A DNA stretch of 48,720 nucleotides from Cryobacterium algoritolerans (GCF_004402785.1 NZ_SOFP01000048.1:1-48720), one strand, 5' to 3'; counted from the first letter of the stretch, positions 1 to 8,528 are shown. Notes: a model not told the origin generated them from the letters alone. Program-made: numbers and translations.

Positions 1-105
1 AAACAGGGTTTAACACCCTCCGCCTTCGATTAACAGCGTCCACGCGGGAGAAGTCCAATCGGACTCCGCGATCAGCGCGAAGCCAATCGATTAGGACTCA
101 CTCAT

Positions 106-249
106 CTAGTCGTAGCGGCGCTCGAGGAATTCCAGAAGCATGCTCATGCTGCTCTCGTCGGGTTCGTCGAGGAGCCATTCATCGATCGCGCGTTTCATGC
201 CCTCAGCGCGGAGTTCGAGAACCAATTTCGCTTTGATCCTTCGTACCAT
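106..249 (-). pseudogene. IS21 remnant: istA N-terminus fused to istB interior
   Basis: A 47-codon open frame runs from an ATG at 249 to a stop at 106. Its first ~18 residues (MVRRIKAKLVLELRAEGM) read like the start of an IS21 IstA transposase. The rest (IDEWLLD..., MLLEFLERRY) matches the interior of IstB, as in the istB relic at 30670-31338, which has IDEWLLDRP and MLLELMERRY. In IS21 elements istA lies upstream of istB on the same strand, so one internal deletion would give this fusion. It cannot encode a working transposase or helper ATPase. The IstB part is certain by comparison within the window; the IstA part rests on memory of the family. Confidence 0.72.
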
Positions 250-305
250 TACCGACTAACTCATTCCGAAGCGTGCCTTACGCTCGGCGGAAGGAGCTAA
301 GCAGA

Positions 306-410
306 TGGCCCCCAACGGTAATATTCGCTGGCTCCACAACACGCTACTGGCCGCATCGCCCAGTGGCTCCGAACGTCAATAACGCTGGCCCCCAAAAGCG
401 CAAATACTCA
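306..410 (-). repeat. IS21 left end with repeated transposase-binding-like boxes
   Basis: Upstream of the istA start at 249 lie repeated boxes beginning TGGCCCCC/TGGCTCC at 306, 329, 364 and 386; the first and last pairs are 23 and 22 bp apart. The outer tip at 401-410 is, on the minus strand, TGAGTATTTG. The same tip (TRAGTATTTG) occurs at 30558 and 47838, each next to an istB C-terminus. IS21 family ends are known to carry several repeats. This end lies upstream of istA, so it is the left end. Confidence 0.65.
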
Positions 411-672
411 CCTGCCCACATGGACCGGTTATCCCACGTTTCCGTGGCAGTTCTTCCCTAACTGGGGGGTGAGGGTGTTGGTCCCCTCACGGCTGGCCAG
501 CAGGTCGGCCGTGGCCATGGCGAACCCGAGATGAGACCAACGTGGCGGGGGCCCGACGTGAGGAGCCCGGCAGGACACCCGGTCAGTAAAATATCCCACA
601 CTGGGTTGATTCTGTACCGAGCTCTCCGCCCAGAAACGAATAGTCTCCGAGGTTGCGGAGGCCATTCGTTTT
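411..672. other. No gene recognised
   Basis: Between the IS21 tip and the stop codon of the GntR-type gene I see no open frame with a plausible start, ribosome binding site and family resemblance. Open frames here look like chance overlaps in high-GC DNA. Confidence 0.5.
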
Positions 673-1392
673 TCACTTTCTGTCAGGGACCTCGTCCCCC
701 GTCTGATTGGCTGCTTGGGCAAGAATCGACTCAACGTGAGCCGTCGCCGCTCGAAATGCGGCCTCAGGGTCTCTTCTGGAAATGGCACTCACGATCTCCC
801 TGTGTTCGGCAATGGAGAGCCGCTGTCGCGCTTTCGTGAGGTAGGAATTATCGCGACTCGGTTCAATGATCTCGTTGACTCTGTCGAGGAGCCGCATGAG
901 CAGCGGGTTGTCTGCGCATTGTGCGACGGTCCGATGGAAGACTCGATCGAGTTTCGCGTACTCGCGCGGTGTCAAATTCACAGTCATCTCATCGATCAGA
1001 TTCCGTAGCTGAGCTATATCGGTCGCTGAGGCCCGGATCGCCGCTCGCTCGGCGATCGGAGGCTCGATGCAGGCGCGCACGTCCATTACGTCCCCGAGAC
1101 CGGCCGGTGCAATATCGAGCCCGGACGCAAGAACGTTGCCGTGTGGCGTGGCGCTCGGATCAGTGATCAGCGTCCCTAAACCCGGTTGACGACGAATGCG
1201 CCCTCGCACTTCCAATGCCCGCAGGGCGTCGCGCAAGGAGGTGCGAGAGACCCCGAGCGTCTGGGCGAGTTCGCGTTCCGGAGGGAGCTTGGATCCTGCC
1301 TGAATTTCGTTGGCAAGAATTAGGCGTTCGATTCTCACGACAAGGATGTCCGGCGTTGAAAGTGTACTTCGACGGCTCTGACTGAGTGCCAT
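673..1392 (-). CDS. GntR family transcriptional regulator, FadR/FCD subfamily
   Basis: The 239-residue product has an N-terminal GntR winged helix (about residues 15-80; KLPPERELAQTLGVSRTSLR is the recognition segment) followed by an all-helical FCD ligand domain (about 90-230). The FCD histidines that normally hold a metal ion are visible in DRVFHRTVAQ, AEHREIVSAI and TAHVES. The gene starts about 120 bp from, and divergent to, the ABC-transporter operon at 1513. An operator-like palindrome at 1404-1414 sits only 12 bp from its ATG, so it probably represses itself and the transporter until an amino-acid or carboxylate ligand binds. Start chosen at ATG 1392, preceded by AAAGG. The ligand is not predictable from sequence. 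Confidence 0.92.
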   Translation of the reverse strand: MALSQSRRSTLSTPDILVVRIERLILANEIQAGSKLPPERELAQTLGVSRTSLRDALRALEVRGRIRRQPGLGTLITDPSATPHGNVLASGLDIAPAGLGDVMDVRACIEPPIAERAAIRASATDIAQLRNLIDEMTVNLTPREYAKLDRVFHRTVAQCADNPLLMRLLDRVNEIIEPSRDNSYLTKARQRLSIAEHREIVSAISRRDPEAAFRAATAHVESILAQAANQTGDEVPDRK

Positions 1393-1403
1393 TGTTACCT
1401 TTC

Positions 1404-1486
1404 TGGTACTACCAACAGTTTAATTGCCTTGACACGGTTGAATTTTGAAAGCTATCTTGGTCCTACCAAACGAGTTGGTCCTACCA
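1404..1486 (+). promoter_or_regulatory. Promoter with three FCD-type operators
   Basis: Three near-identical 11-bp palindromes are present: TGGTACTACCA at 1404-1414, and TGGTCCTACCA at 1458-1468 and 1476-1486. They fit the TGGTnnnACCA core typical of FadR/FCD regulators. The last two centres are 18 bp apart, close to two helical turns. A sigma-70-like promoter fits between them: TTGACA at 1429-1434, a 17-bp spacer, then CTATCT at 1452-1457. The downstream operators would overlap the -10 element and transcription start; the upstream one would control the divergent regulator. Confidence 0.75.
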
Positions 1487-1512
1487 GGATACTAACAATC
1501 TCAGGAGAACCC

Positions 1513-2355
1513 ATGAAGGCTTTTTCAAGAACTGTTCCGATTGTCATCGTGATGGGGCTGGCACTAACGGCCTGCGCTGGCCGCGCTTCCGAGCCGGCGG
1601 CGGAGAGGAGCGCCGCTAGCATCGAGTCGCCTGCGACGATTGCTGCCGGCAAACTCACGTATTGCACCCCCTTCGAGAGCCCACCGAACAACTTCTACGA
1701 CGAGAACCACAAAGAAGTGGGCGCAGAAGTTGAACTCGCGCGCATCTTTGCCGAGAAGATGGGCCTTGAACCGGCCTTCCGCGAGACAAAGTTTGCTTCC
1801 ATCATCCCAACGCTGCTGGCGAGCCAGTGCGACGTCATCATGGCCTCGCTCTACATCAAGCCTGAGCGCGAAGAGGTCGTTGACTTCGTGCCGTACATGA
1901 TGTCGGGACAGGCCGTGGCCGTGGGGGTCGGCAATCCGAAGAAGATCACCGGCATGGACGACTCTCTGTGTGGCCTGAAGATCGGAGTCAAGACGGGTAC
2001 GACGGCGGCTACGTTGAGCGCCGTACAGGCCCAGTCATGCACAGACAGGGGCGAGGGCAAGATGACAGTGATGTCACTCGACAATCAAACCCAGGGCCTC
2101 CAGCAGGTGACAGCCGGGCAACTTGATGCCTACAGCGACACGAGCGCGCTTGTTCTCTACTACGAGTCGAAGGACGCAAGCGCCTTCGAGATCGCAGGGG
2201 ATCCGTACGGCGAGATTACTGTCGGCGCTGCAGTGTCCAAGGGGAACGCCGAACTGCAGGGTGCCTTGACCACCGCCCTCTCAGAAGTTCGAAAGGAAGG
2301 CACCTACGACAAGATTCTCAAGAAGTGGAATGTGGATTCCCTCGCACTCCGCTGA
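1513..2355 (+). CDS. ABC transporter substrate-binding lipoprotein, family 3 (amino acid type)
   Basis: The 280-residue protein begins with a lipoprotein signal peptide ending in LTAC, so Cys21 should be lipidated and the mature protein tethered outside the membrane. The body is a family-3 solute-binding fold: KLTYCTPFESPPNNF opens the first lobe, VGAEVELARIFAEKMGLEP follows, and VGVKTGTTAATL and ILKKWNVDSLAL lie in the second lobe and C-terminus. It should capture a polar amino acid or derivative and deliver it to the permease at 2384 and ATPase at 3173. Start chosen at ATG 1513 because GGAGA lies just upstream; an in-frame ATG at 1429 would overlap promoter and operators. Neighbouring gamma-glutamyltransferase suggests a gamma-glutamyl or glutathione-derived substrate (inference). 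Confidence 0.93.
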   Translation: MKAFSRTVPIVIVMGLALTACAGRASEPAAERSAASIESPATIAAGKLTYCTPFESPPNNFYDENHKEVGAEVELARIFAEKMGLEPAFRETKFASIIPTLLASQCDVIMASLYIKPEREEVVDFVPYMMSGQAVAVGVGNPKKITGMDDSLCGLKIGVKTGTTAATLSAVQAQSCTDRGEGKMTVMSLDNQTQGLQQVTAGQLDAYSDTSALVLYYESKDASAFEIAGDPYGEITVGAAVSKGNAELQGALTTALSEVRKEGTYDKILKKWNVDSLALR

Positions 2356-2383
2356 CTCCGTCATCAATCCCCTTGGAGGGTAA

Positions 2384-3172
2384 ATGAATACCGACCTCAA
2401 CTTTGATACAGAATTTTTCTGGAAGCATCTGCTGACCCCCACCGACGCATTCATCGAGGGATTGTGGCGGACGATCTACATCTCTGTGACTGCCATGCTT
2501 CTCGCACTCATCGTCGGCCTGGTTGTCGCACTCATGGGCAGATCACACTTCACTGTCCTCCGCTGGTTTGCGGGCGGTTACGTCTGGCTCATTCGAGGAA
2601 CACCGTTGCTCGTTCAGCTCGTCCTCGTCTATAGCGGTCTCGCTGCCCTCGGCGTCTATCGCTTTCAAGACATCATGGTTTCCGGACTTGTGTTCCAGGG
2701 GGTCGTCCAGGCCGCAATCATCACCTTGACAGTCCATGAAGGGGCGTACATTTCTGAGATCGTACGTTCGGGCATTGAGTCCGTCGATCCCGGACAAATA
2801 GAAGCGGCCGCAGCTCTTGGGATGACGCCGCTGGCCGCGATGAGACAGATTGTGCTGCCCCAAGCCCTTCGCACGATGGTCCCTCCGCTCGGCAACATCT
2901 TCAACATGCTGATGAAGTCAACGTCCGTCCTCAGCATCATCGGAGTCAGCGAGATGTTCCTCGTAGCCCAAGGCCTGAGCGCAACCACGTTCCGGACGTT
3001 CGAAATTTTCTTGGTTGTTGCCCTGTATTACCTGGCCCTGACCACGATCTGGACGTTCACCCAAAGGGCAATCGAAATCAAGTTGAACGACCAGGTCGGA
3101 ATCGTCAGGTCGGAATCGATGATCAAGAAACTGATCGGCCGACGCCCGATCCGGATCGAAGCGGGAGTCTAG
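2384..3172 (+). CDS. Amino acid ABC transporter permease
   Basis: A 262-residue inner-membrane permease of the HisM/GlnP type with about five transmembrane segments. The EAA loop that docks the ATPase is clear: EAAAALGMTPLAAMRQIVLP, around residues 145-165. RGTPLLVQLVLVY is a signature of the polar amino acid permease family. A strong GGAGGG precedes the ATG. It lies 28 bp after the binding-protein gene and its stop directly abuts the ATP-binding gene, so the three are one transcription unit. A single permease gene implies a homodimer. Confidence 0.94.
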   Translation: MNTDLNFDTEFFWKHLLTPTDAFIEGLWRTIYISVTAMLLALIVGLVVALMGRSHFTVLRWFAGGYVWLIRGTPLLVQLVLVYSGLAALGVYRFQDIMVSGLVFQGVVQAAIITLTVHEGAYISEIVRSGIESVDPGQIEAAAALGMTPLAAMRQIVLPQALRTMVPPLGNIFNMLMKSTSVLSIIGVSEMFLVAQGLSATTFRTFEIFLVVALYYLALTTIWTFTQRAIEIKLNDQVGIVRSESMIKKLIGRRPIRIEAGV

Positions 3173-3979
3173 ATGTCGAACGTAAATGAGCTCACTGTAG
3201 ACCGGAGACTCTGTAAACCTCCAATGGTGCAAATTCAGGCGGCCAGTCGACGATTGGGTGGACACCAGGTCCTCAAGGACGTGAACCTATCAGTCTCCGA
3301 GGGCGAAGTGGTTGTCCTAGTGGGTCCCTCAGGAGCGGGAAAAACCACCCTCTTGCGGACCATCAACCACCTGGAGGAGATTGATTCGGGCCTGATTCTG
3401 GTGAACGGTCAGATGGTGGGCCATCGGGAGGCCGGCGACGGCAAAGTTTCGAGGGACTCTGCGAGAGGCATCGCCCGGAAACGACAGGGTATCGGCTTCG
3501 TCTTTCAGCACTTCAACCTCTTCCCACACATGAGTGTGCTGGAGAACATCTGCCATGCACCCATCAAGGTTCTTGGGCGGTCGAAAGCGGAAGCAACGGC
3601 GACGGCGGAGCGACTTCTGGAGCGCGTCGGCCTCCTCGACAAGGCGGCAGCGAAACCTCGGAACCTCTCTGGTGGGCAACAGCAGCGGGTCGCTATCGCT
3701 CGAGCGCTGGCAATGGACCCTGCCCTCATGCTGTTCGACGAACCGACCAGCGCACTCGATCCCGAAATGGTCGGAGAAGTGCTCGACGTCATGCGCGAAC
3801 TCGCTAGGGACAACATGACCATGGTCGTCGTGACTCACGAGATGGGGTTCGCTCGTGAAGTCGCGGACAGGGTCGTGATTATGGATGCCGGACAAATCAT
3901 TGAAGAAGGCAACCCCAAGGAAGTCTTCAACGCGCCGCGTCATCCGCGAACCATCGAATTCTTCTCAAAAATCCTCTAG
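3173..3979 (+). CDS. Amino acid ABC transporter ATP-binding protein
   Basis: A 268-residue ABC ATPase with every key motif: Walker [10 protein letters not shown] near residue 52, Q-loop [14 protein letters not shown], signature [16 protein letters not shown], Walker [14 protein letters not shown] and H-loop [10 protein letters not shown]. This is the GlnQ/HisP polar amino acid class. The ATG follows the permease stop with no gap, implying translational coupling. The family normally starts about 20 residues later (MVQIQAAS at 3224), so the first residues are an extension or the later start is used. Confidence 0.94.
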   Translation: MSNVNELTVDRRLCKPPMVQIQAASRRLGGHQVLKDVNLSVSEGEVVVLVGPSGAGKTTLLRTINHLEEIDSGLILVNGQMVGHREAGDGKVSRDSARGIARKRQGIGFVFQHFNLFPHMSVLENICHAPIKVLGRSKAEATATAERLLERVGLLDKAAAKPRNLSGGQQQRVAIARALAMDPALMLFDEPTSALDPEMVGEVLDVMRELARDNMTMVVVTHEMGFAREVADRVVIMDAGQIIEEGNPKEVFNAPRHPRTIEFFSKIL

Positions 3980-3991
3980 CAGCACCGACAA

Positions 3992-4007
3992 ACGTGACTC
4001 GTCACGT
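3992..4007. repeat. Short inverted repeat between ATPase and GGT genes
   Basis: ACGTGAC at 3992-3998 pairs perfectly with GTCACGT at 4001-4007 around a 2-base centre. It lies in the only sizeable gap of the operon before the gamma-glutamyltransferase-like gene. No U-tract follows, so a terminator is unlikely; it could be an mRNA processing hairpin or a protein-binding site. Confidence 0.35.
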
Positions 4008-4021
4008 GGATGGAGACGCCC

Positions 4022-5596
4022 ATGACAATTACTTCAGTGCCCCTTGACGCGCCGAGCGCGACGGTCGAATCCGGGGCCATTGCAACATCCCACGTTCTTG
4101 CCACTGCCGCCGGGGAGGCAGCGTATGCGGCCGGGGGCAACGCGATCGACGCTGCACTAGCCGCGGCAGCAGCCTTAGCCGTTGTGTACCCCCACAACAC
4201 CGCGCTCGGCGGGGACCTCGTTGCGTTGATCAGGACACCGACGGGCCAGATCCACTGCGTCAATGCGACCGGAGTAGCGGCCCTCAGCGTGGATGTCGCT
4301 TCGCTGCGGGAACGGTATGTGGGGAAACTCCCCGAACGAGGCGTCGATAGTATTTCCCTCCCGGGGACGGTAGCTGGCTGGCAGGCACTTCGTGGATTCG
4401 GCGCTGTCCTTCCCTGGGCGGAACAATTCAATAGGGCCATCGAGTACGCCGTGGACGGCGTCCCCGTCTCGCCGTCCTTGGCCACAGCGCTCTCCGCAGT
4501 CCACCACGTGATAGAGCAAGACGCGGGAATGGTCTCTGTGTTCTTCAAGGACGGCGAACCGCTGCGCGAGGGAGACCAATTACGGCAGCCCGCACTGGCA
4601 ATCTCGCTCAAATCCATCGCTACTAACGGTCCTGATGAGTTTTACCGCGGCGACGTTGGTCAGAGACTAGTGAATGGACTGTCGAGACTGGGAGCCCCGT
4701 TCACTCAAGAAGACTTTTCTAGCTATCGGGCCGAAGTCAGCTCTCCGATCAGTGTCGAGTACCAAGGACACGAGGTCTTCACCAGCCCGCCCAACACGCA
4801 AGGTTTCATTCTGCTCCGAGTCCTCCAGCAGCTCAAAGCTCAAGACATCAAAGACCCGCTCGGATGCGACGCAGGAGCGCTGAGCAGGTTGTTTGCCGAG
4901 GGAAACCAATTCCGCGAAGAGCTTCTGGCGGATCCCCGGTACGCTTCCGTCGATGTCAACCAGCTACTTACCGGATCCAAGCCTGGGGGTGACGGTTCTG
5001 GCAACGTCCAGATCCCGACCGGGGACACTGTCGGCATTGCGGCAGCAGACTCGGGCGGCTTCGCTGTGTCCCTCATTCAGAGCGTGTACTTCAGCTTCGG
5101 ATCAGCGGTACTCGAGCCCTCAACCGGCATCCTCATGCAAAACCGTGGCATGTCGTTCTCGCTGGATGACGCATCACCAAACGTTATCGCGCCGGGCAAG
5201 CGGCCGAGCCACACGTTGATGCCGGTCCTGGTAACCAAAAAGGGAGCTCTCCGCTGGGCCAACGCGACGATGGGAGGGAAGGGCCAACCGCAAATTCACG
5301 CTCAAGCCCTACACCGACTCCTCGCCGGGTCCACGCCGGAGGAGACAGTCTCCAGCCCGCGTTGGATCGTGGGTCCGAAGGCACCAACCGATGGCCCCGA
5401 AACAATCTACCTGGAAGCCAACTTGGCAGCGGAGCCCAAGGCAGCAATAGGAGCCATCGGATTCCGTGTCCATGAAGTCCCCCCGCTTACAGACTGGATT
5501 GGCCACCTCCAGGTCGTCGCAGTAAACCCCGCAGGCTTCACTGCAGCGAGTGACCCCAGATCGGACGGGTCCGCTGTCGTCGTTTCCAGACCATAG
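4022..5596 (+). CDS. Gamma-glutamyltransferase family protein (Ntn hydrolase)
   Basis: The 524-residue product resembles the GGT/cephalosporin acylase family: GNAIDAALAAAAALAVVYPHN near the N-terminus, GGDLVAL, then GDTVGIAAADSGG about residue 333, where the Thr after Gly-Asp is the expected autoprocessing site and N-terminal nucleophile of the small subunit. NRGMSFSLDD and PGKRPSHTLMP are further family hallmarks. It would cleave gamma-glutamyl bonds. No signal peptide is evident, so it probably acts inside the cell on imported gamma-glutamyl compounds, unlike periplasmic GGTs. Start chosen at ATG 4022 because GGAG sits 6 bases upstream; ATG 4010 lacks this. It follows the ABC genes in the same direction. 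Exact substrate unknown. Confidence 0.88.
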   Translation: MTITSVPLDAPSATVESGAIATSHVLATAAGEAAYAAGGNAIDAALAAAAALAVVYPHNTALGGDLVALIRTPTGQIHCVNATGVAALSVDVASLRERYVGKLPERGVDSISLPGTVAGWQALRGFGAVLPWAEQFNRAIEYAVDGVPVSPSLATALSAVHHVIEQDAGMVSVFFKDGEPLREGDQLRQPALAISLKSIATNGPDEFYRGDVGQRLVNGLSRLGAPFTQEDFSSYRAEVSSPISVEYQGHEVFTSPPNTQGFILLRVLQQLKAQDIKDPLGCDAGALSRLFAEGNQFREELLADPRYASVDVNQLLTGSKPGGDGSGNVQIPTGDTVGIAAADSGGFAVSLIQSVYFSFGSAVLEPSTGILMQNRGMSFSLDDASPNVIAPGKRPSHTLMPVLVTKKGALRWANATMGGKGQPQIHAQALHRLLAGSTPEETVSSPRWIVGPKAPTDGPETIYLEANLAAEPKAAIGAIGFRVHEVPPLTDWIGHLQVVAVNPAGFTAASDPRSDGSAVVVSRP

Positions 5597-5639
5597 CCAA
5601 ACCATTCCCGGACCAAGCTCAGAACGAGGAGTTTCACAC

Positions 5640-6353
5640 ATGTTCCTTGCCATACGAAAAAACCAGAACCGAGTGCATTTAGGACTCATGCTCTCGTTGA
5701 CCATGTCAACGGGACTCATCGATGCTGTGGGCTACCTCGGACTCGATCGCGTCTTCACAGGGAACATGACCGGGAACGTCGTCATCCTGGGCATGGCCCT
5801 GGTGGGAGCGGACAACCTCCCCATCATCGGACCGGTGGTTGCTCTCTTCGGGTTCGTAGTCGGCGCAGCAATAGCTGGCCGAGTACTGCGATCGGTAGCG
5901 GCCGGGTGGACACACCATTCGACGGCACTCTTTGGAGTTGTCGGGGTAATCCTTATCATCACGACCGTGGCGCTAGCCATTATCGGCGAGGTCCACCCTG
6001 CCCCGGTCCAGTTTGCAGCGACAGGCAGCTTGGGACTTGCAATGGGCATCCAAGCCGGAACCGCGAGGCACATCGCCGTCAAGGACGTCACGACAGTTGT
6101 TGTGACGTCAACGTTGACAGGCTTGGCAGCGGATTCGCGATTTGGTGGGGCTAAGAAGCAGATGTGGCAGCGCCGACTCGGAGCCGTCGTGCTCATCGGA
6201 CTCGGCGCAGCGATCGGGGCTGCAGCGATTCAAGTTCACCTTTCGCTCGGCCTCGCGATCTCCGCCTTCATTACTCTCGGGGTCGCCCTCATCGGCTCCA
6301 TCGGGGCATCCTCCACTAAAGACCCAACCGTGGCGACGGCCGTCCGCTTCTAA
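5640..6353 (+). CDS. DUF1275 (YoaK-like) integral membrane protein
   Basis: The 237-residue protein has about six hydrophobic segments and carries the DUF1275 signature: STGLIDAVGYLGLDRVFTGN then MTGNVVILGMAL, with a second family motif ASAT-like region near AMGIQAGTARHIAVKDVTTV. DUF1275 proteins are membrane proteins of unknown function, possibly transporters. Start chosen at ATG 5640, preceded by GAGGAG; upstream in-frame codons overlap the GGT gene. As last gene of the operon controlled from 1404-1486 it may export a product of gamma-glutamyl cleavage or add an uptake route (inference). Confidence 0.88.
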   Translation: MFLAIRKNQNRVHLGLMLSLTMSTGLIDAVGYLGLDRVFTGNMTGNVVILGMALVGADNLPIIGPVVALFGFVVGAAIAGRVLRSVAAGWTHHSTALFGVVGVILIITTVALAIIGEVHPAPVQFAATGSLGLAMGIQAGTARHIAVKDVTTVVVTSTLTGLAADSRFGGAKKQMWQRRLGAVVLIGLGAAIGAAAIQVHLSLGLAISAFITLGVALIGSIGASSTKDPTVATAVRF

Positions 6354-6373
6354 CTTCCAGTACGGCAGGATAA

Positions 6374-6604
6374 AATTGTTCTGCTTCGGAATACCCGATT
6401 ACAACCGGAAACCTGAATGGCGGCGATGACTGCCACCACAAAATGGGCACCTACACCAACTGCAAAACCACCAATGCGAACATCACCGTGAGCTACACGT
6501 ACGTGAGTAAAGCTTTCGGTGTCACCCCAGGACAAACCATTCTGTTCGCCAACCCAAACCTCGGCACATTCACTCGGGCAACCTAGACCGGCAGCTACTG
6601 CTAA
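6374..6604 (+). pseudogene. Fragment of a secreted-type protein, unrecognised
   Basis: A frame opens after a TAA at 6371 without a clear start, and reads as a credible extracellular sequence with paired Cys and Thr/Asn-rich strands (DDCHHKMGTYTNCKTTNAN, ITVSYTYVSKAFGVTPGQ). It ends at TAG 6584-6586; four more codons (TGSY, then C) precede a second stop at 6602, as if a CAG had become TAG. There is no promoter or ribosome binding site. It may be the end of a TadE/pseudopilin-like or surface protein, but I cannot assign it. Confidence 0.35.
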
Positions 6605-7058
6605 ACCACTTCACTCGCAGCCGGCCCGTCGCATCCCAGAACACTAGGTCTCGCACAAGTCAGCAGTAAGCGTGGAGCAAAATCACCCACGACAGACCAC
6701 ACTCGCGTTAACCTGCCCGGTGAGGGCCTCCGTGCCTGGTGAAGATGTCAGATACCTGCACTCAATCCGGGGGCCCTCCCCACCACGCCCCGAAACTCCG
6801 CCCTCTCCGCCGACCCGGAAACTCTTAGGGGCGACCACAGAAGTAGCGCAAAATCCTACGCTACGCGGTTCGATGGCAGGCCGGTTGCCGTTGCGCAACG
6901 GCCACGCGGCGAAACTCTGCCGCTACAAACTTGGCGGCTCACGTCCCGTTCAGGAGCACCGGGCCAGTGAGCCCGGTAAGGCTGCAAGAACCCGTCAGCC
7001 CAAGCCCGCGAGACACCCAAACGTGACTGACCGTTCCAATGCGGCTCAGACCCCGTAG
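6605..7058. other. Non-coding or decayed stretch
   Basis: No convincing gene. Open frames on both strands lack start signals and family resemblance. The only notable structure is a perfect palindrome at 6887-6902 and a GTAGCG/CGCTAC hairpin nearby (about 6843-6864). Confidence 0.5.
6887..6902. repeat. Perfect 16-bp palindrome
   Basis: GCCGTTGCGCAACGGC reads the same on both strands. It lies in a gene-poor stretch with no recognisable neighbour. It could be a regulator or recombinase site left over from a lost module, or chance. Confidence 0.4.
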
Positions 7059-7391
7059 CGAAGAGGCCATGGCCCGTACTGGAACTCTGACATTCACGGA
7101 ACAGCTGAGGAACTGCATGCCCTCGCAACATCGTCCGATGCCGACGAGCGCCAACTCGCTGCGGCGATGTACGGCCTTCCGCCGGACCTTGTGTCCGTAT
7201 TGGTACTGGATGCTGTGCCTGAAGTCGCACAAGCCGCACTGATGCGGCGCAGCGCGTCGATGGAGGTGCTGACGGCGGCCGCCGTTGCGCACCCAGAGTG
7301 GGCTCAGCAGATCGCTCACCACGACAACGCCCCGGTCCATCTCACTATGGACAGGCCCGCGGCCTGTTTTAAACAAGCCCGCACCGGTTGA
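7059..7391 (+). pseudogene. Gene remnant, HEAT/variant leucine-repeat-like
   Basis: A frame opens after a TAG at 7056 and contains ordered amphipathic Ala/Leu-rich segments (EELHALATSSDADERQLAAA, then VLVLDAVPEVAQAALMRRSA, then AHPEWAQQIAHHDNAPV) reminiscent of actinobacterial variant leucine-rich repeat proteins. The only internal ATG (7167) has no ribosome binding site, and the terminator at 7351 falls inside its 3' end. It is probably the tail of a truncated gene. The family resemblance is weak. Confidence 0.35.
7351..7371. terminator. Intrinsic terminator
   Basis: ACAGGCC (7351-7357), a CGC loop and GGCCTGT (7361-7367), followed by TTT, form a perfect 7-bp hairpin with a short T-tract. 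On the minus strand the tail is less T-rich, but it may also stop transcripts from the Asp23 operon ending at 7561. Confidence 0.65.
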
Positions 7392-7560
7392 CCGCTTTTT
7401 CAATGCGCTGGGCGCGACCGCGGCAGAGAGAGCGTTTCCAAGCTGAGCGTTTCGACATCGCGCTCCGACAGGACACGAGCCGAACTGTCGGCGAGCTTTG
7501 GGTGGCCTTGCCCCCGGTTACCGGCCGTTTCGTCACGCTTGGCAGAAAATGGCCGTGCTT

Positions 7561-7890
7561 CTATCCGATGCTGACAACCGTGACAGAGATGGTGTTGATG
7601 GGGGCAAGCGCCAATGCGGCGGGATGTGCGGCGATTGTGTCATGCACGCGTCGGCACACCTCGGCGGATGACGCTGCATCGGCGACACCGATTCTCGCGG
7701 TCACGCTCAGTTGGGCCTTTTCCGTCGTCACGGTAACTAGTTTCGGCGCCTTTGCCCGCTGCGTAAGGGCCTCGACAACAGACCCGACAATCGTGACGAC
7801 GATCGGCGTGGTCGGGTACAAGACGGTCACCCCCGGGACGGACCTTACGATGGCTTCGAGCTTCTCTGCGAGCTCGGCGGCATCCGTCAT
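7561..7890 (-). CDS. Small protein of the Asp23/stress operon
   Basis: The 109-residue product (MTDAAELAEKLEAIVRSVPG start) has alternating hydrophobic strands and no membrane segment. Its pattern VTVLYPTTPIVVTIVGSVVE followed by LVTVTTEKAQLSVTARIGV resembles Asp23/Gls24-linked hypothetical proteins, where a small alpha-beta domain recurs. It overlaps the stop of the upstream Asp23 gene by 4 bp (ATGA), so the two are translated together. A structural partner of the Asp23 protein is likely; biochemical role unknown. Confidence 0.7.
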   Translation of the reverse strand: MTDAAELAEKLEAIVRSVPGVTVLYPTTPIVVTIVGSVVEALTQRAKAPKLVTVTTEKAQLSVTARIGVADAASSAEVCRRVHDTIAAHPAALALAPINTISVTVVSIG

Positions 7891-8528
7891 AGTGTTGCTT
7901 CTTCGTCGCTGGGCTCAGGCTTCGTGAGGTAGATGTCACGAATGATTACGTCGATGCCCACGATGGCGAGCTCGGTGTGGGTGCGTAGCGCGCCGAAGAG
8001 AGTGTCCCGCAGCTTGTCGGCAAGGACGGGAATGTTCTCACCTTTGTAGACGTTCGCGTCGACCGTGACCGTGATCGGAGCTCCTAGGGTAGTGATTTCC
8101 CCGTCGAGCCGGCATCGACCCACGATGAGGTTATCGACGGTATCGCCTGCCGCGCGAAGGAGTCCGCGGACAGCTCCCTCGGTGATTGCAAGTCGGGCTG
8201 TCGAGGCCGGATGCGAGATGGGTATGTCGCGACCGGACCGAGAGTCACGCACGATTCCTTCCAGGATGGTGGTGACCCAGCTATCGTCGAGACTCGGCGC
8301 GCGATCCGCCTCCTCCTGGGCCATCGAACTCATCGCCCCGTGAAGCCGCTCCAACGAGGCGAGCGCGATCTGGCAGGCCGGCGAGTGGTCGATCGAGGGA
8401 TCGGCGGGCGTCCTGCTGCGGTCAAGGTAATCGCTGAGTTGCTCGATGGTGTGGCCGTCAAGCTGGTCAGCCTCGTCGTCGGGCCCGCCCCATGCTGCGA
8501 CGGAGTCAGGCGTGTCGGATGAAATCAT
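7887..8528 (-). CDS. Asp23/Gls24 family envelope stress protein with N-terminal extension
   Basis: Of the 213 residues, roughly 120-205 form an Asp23/Gls24 domain (ITEGAVRGLLRAAGDTVDNL, then VTVDANVYKGENIPVLADKL). Residues 1-110 are acidic and include LDGHTIEQLSDYLDRSRTPA, which resembles the anti-sigma/zinc-finger-like leaders of stress operons without Cys ligands. The gene overlaps the ECF sigma stop by ATGA at 8525-8528; this fixes the start over the longer frame from 8663. Being coupled to the sigma gene, it may act as its anti-sigma partner or sensor (inference). Confidence 0.82.
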   Translation of the reverse strand: MISSDTPDSVAAWGGPDDEADQLDGHTIEQLSDYLDRSRTPADPSIDHSPACQIALASLERLHGAMSSMAQEEADRAPSLDDSWVTTILEGIVRDSRSGRDIPISHPASTARLAITEGAVRGLLRAAGDTVDNLIVGRCRLDGEITTLGAPITVTVDANVYKGENIPVLADKLRDTLFGALRTHTELAIVGIDVIIRDIYLTKPEPSDEEATL

